Assembly: GCA_023145275.1 (NCBI GenBank)
Contig: JAGLEB010000043.1
Location: forward strand, 1-6,938
Source: Flavobacteriales bacterium
GTDB lineage: Bacteria > Bacteroidota > Bacteroidia > Flavobacteriales > JADGDT01
Length of the DNA stretch: 6,938 bases
Direction: 5' to 3'
A program made the position numbers and the translations under genes. The notes beneath the pieces were generated by a model. That model was given only the letters and a program-made list of their open reading frames with translations. It was not told the origin of the DNA and ran no database searches. Numbering within the stretch: position 1 is the first letter of the stretch; every line of letters starts with the position of its first letter. Below are positions 6,048 to 6,938 of this stretch, piece by piece.

Positions 6048-6938
6048 ATGAGTCAAAAGCAAAAAACATTAAAAGCGCCTGTATCGCTTACAGGAGTTGG
6101 TCTTCATACAGGAAAAGAAGTTAAAATTACATTTAATCCTGCTCCAGAAAATCATGGATTTAAATTCATGAGGACTGATTTGGAGGGAAATCCTGTAATT
6201 GAAGCAAATGCAAATTATGTTACAAATACACAGAGAGGAACTGTTCTTGAGAAAAATGGAGTAAAAGTTACTACTACAGAACATGCTTTAGCTGCACTTG
6301 TAGGTACAGATTTAGATAACGTTCTTATAGAGATGGACGGTCCTGAACCTCCAATTAAAGACGGTTCGTCTATTGAGTTCATTAATGCTATAGAGTCTGT
6401 TGGGGTTATTGAGCAAGATGCTGATAGAGAATACTACGAAATAAAGGAAGTTGTATCGTATACAGATCCAGATACAGGTAGTGAAATACTAGCAATGCCT
6501 TCAGATCATTTTTCAATAACAACAATGGTTGATTTTGGAACCAAGGTGTTAGGAACTCAAAATGCAACTCTAAATAGTATTGCTGATTTCAAGGAAGAGA
6601 TATCTAACTCTAGAACATTTTCTTTTTTGCATGAACTAGAAACGTTGCTAGAGGCTGGCCTTATTAAGGGCGGAGACTTAAATAATGCAATTATATATGT
6701 TGATAAAAAGATTACCGATGAAACTCTAGTTAGATTAAAGAAGGTCTTTAATAAAGAAAGTATAACGGTAAAGCCTAACGGTATTTTAGATAACCTTACC
6801 TTGCACCACACTAATGAGGCTGCAAGACATAAGCTCTTAGATGTTATTGGTGATTTAGCTCTAGTAGGTAAAAGAATTAAGGGTAAAATTATCGCAAATA
6901 AGCCAGGACATTTTGTAAATACTCAATTTGCTAAAAAA
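6048..6938 (+). CDS. lpxC: UDP-3-O-acyl-N-acetylglucosamine deacetylase LpxC, 3'-truncated by the window (probable LpxC/FabZ fusion)
   Basis: LpxC is the zinc deacetylase that commits UDP-3-O-acyl-GlcNAc to lipid A. The reading frame from ATG 6048 stays open for 297 codons to the last base, so the gene is cut by the window edge. All active-site residues are visible: Glu78 and zinc ligand His79 (TTTEHALAAL), zinc ligands His261 and Asp265 (RHKLLDVIGDLALVG), and catalytic His288 (KPGHFVNT). The N-terminus TLKAPVSLTGVGLHTGKEV is standard. In Bacteroidota, LpxC is normally fused at its C-terminus to FabZ, the 3-hydroxyacyl-ACP dehydratase, giving about 460 residues; that part is not in this sequence and is inferred from the family. 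The gene starts 17 bp after lpxD without a promoter of its own. Confidence 0.95.
   Translation, partial: MSQKQKTLKAPVSLTGVGLHTGKEVKITFNPAPENHGFKFMRTDLEGNPVIEANANYVTNTQRGTVLEKNGVKVTTTEHALAALVGTDLDNVLIEMDGPEPPIKDGSSIEFINAIESVGVIEQDADREYYEIKEVVSYTDPDTGSEILAMPSDHFSITTMVDFGTKVLGTQNATLNSIADFKEEISNSRTFSFLHELETLLEAGLIKGGDLNNAIIYVDKKITDETLVRLKKVFNKESITVKPNGILDNLTLHHTNEAARHKLLDVIGDLALVGKRIKGKIIANKPGHFVNTQFAKK

Noticed and set aside
6069..6811. Minus-strand open frames over the last 900 bases
   Set aside because: They are antisense to lpxC, whose plus-strand frame is open throughout and contains every active-site residue of the family.

Overview
The window is an AT-rich stretch of a Bacteroidota chromosome. 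Three things support that placement. The promoters match the Bacteroidota -7 consensus TAnnTTTG, and no Shine-Dalgarno sequence stands before the start codons. A DUF5916-type outer-membrane protein with an N-terminal CBM9-like domain and a secreted MORN_2-repeat protein are both typical of the phylum. The MnmA enzyme carries an enlarged middle region. I cannot name a genus with confidence; marine Flavobacteriia- or Marinilabiliales-like bacteria are plausible.

Layout. Positions 1-65 hold nothing I recognise. On the minus strand, 66-329 is a compact tRNA unit: a promoter (298-329), two near-identical tRNA-His(GTG) genes in tandem (206-283, then 106-180) and an intrinsic terminator (66-96). Everything after this is on the plus strand. 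A 227-bp divergent intergenic region leads to a large outer-membrane protein gene (511-2931, GTG start). A 70-bp gap follows, with a 14-bp perfect palindrome and a clear -7 box. These precede a two-gene unit: a secreted MORN_2-repeat protein (3002-3682) and mnmA (3686-4873), only 3 bp apart. After a 134-bp gap with no open reading frame of note, a promoter abutting the start codon precedes lpxD (5008-6030). lpxC follows (from 6048) and runs off the window edge.

How the genes fit together. lpxC and lpxD encode the second and third steps of lipid A synthesis: deacetylation of UDP-3-O-acyl-GlcNAc, then N-acylation of the product. In Bacteroidota lpxC is normally fused to fabZ and followed by lpxA; the part seen here is all LpxC, and the fusion would lie beyond the window. 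mnmA and the tRNA-His genes belong to translation, but tRNA-His is not an MnmA substrate, so I see no functional link between them. The outer-membrane and MORN proteins are envelope or exported proteins of unknown role.

I found no mobile element, CRISPR array, phage gene or defence cassette, and no convincing novel multi-gene system. The observations most worth checking are at small scale: the compensatory base-pair change between the tRNA-His copies, the apparently leaderless lpxD transcript, and the palindrome in the MORN/mnmA promoter.
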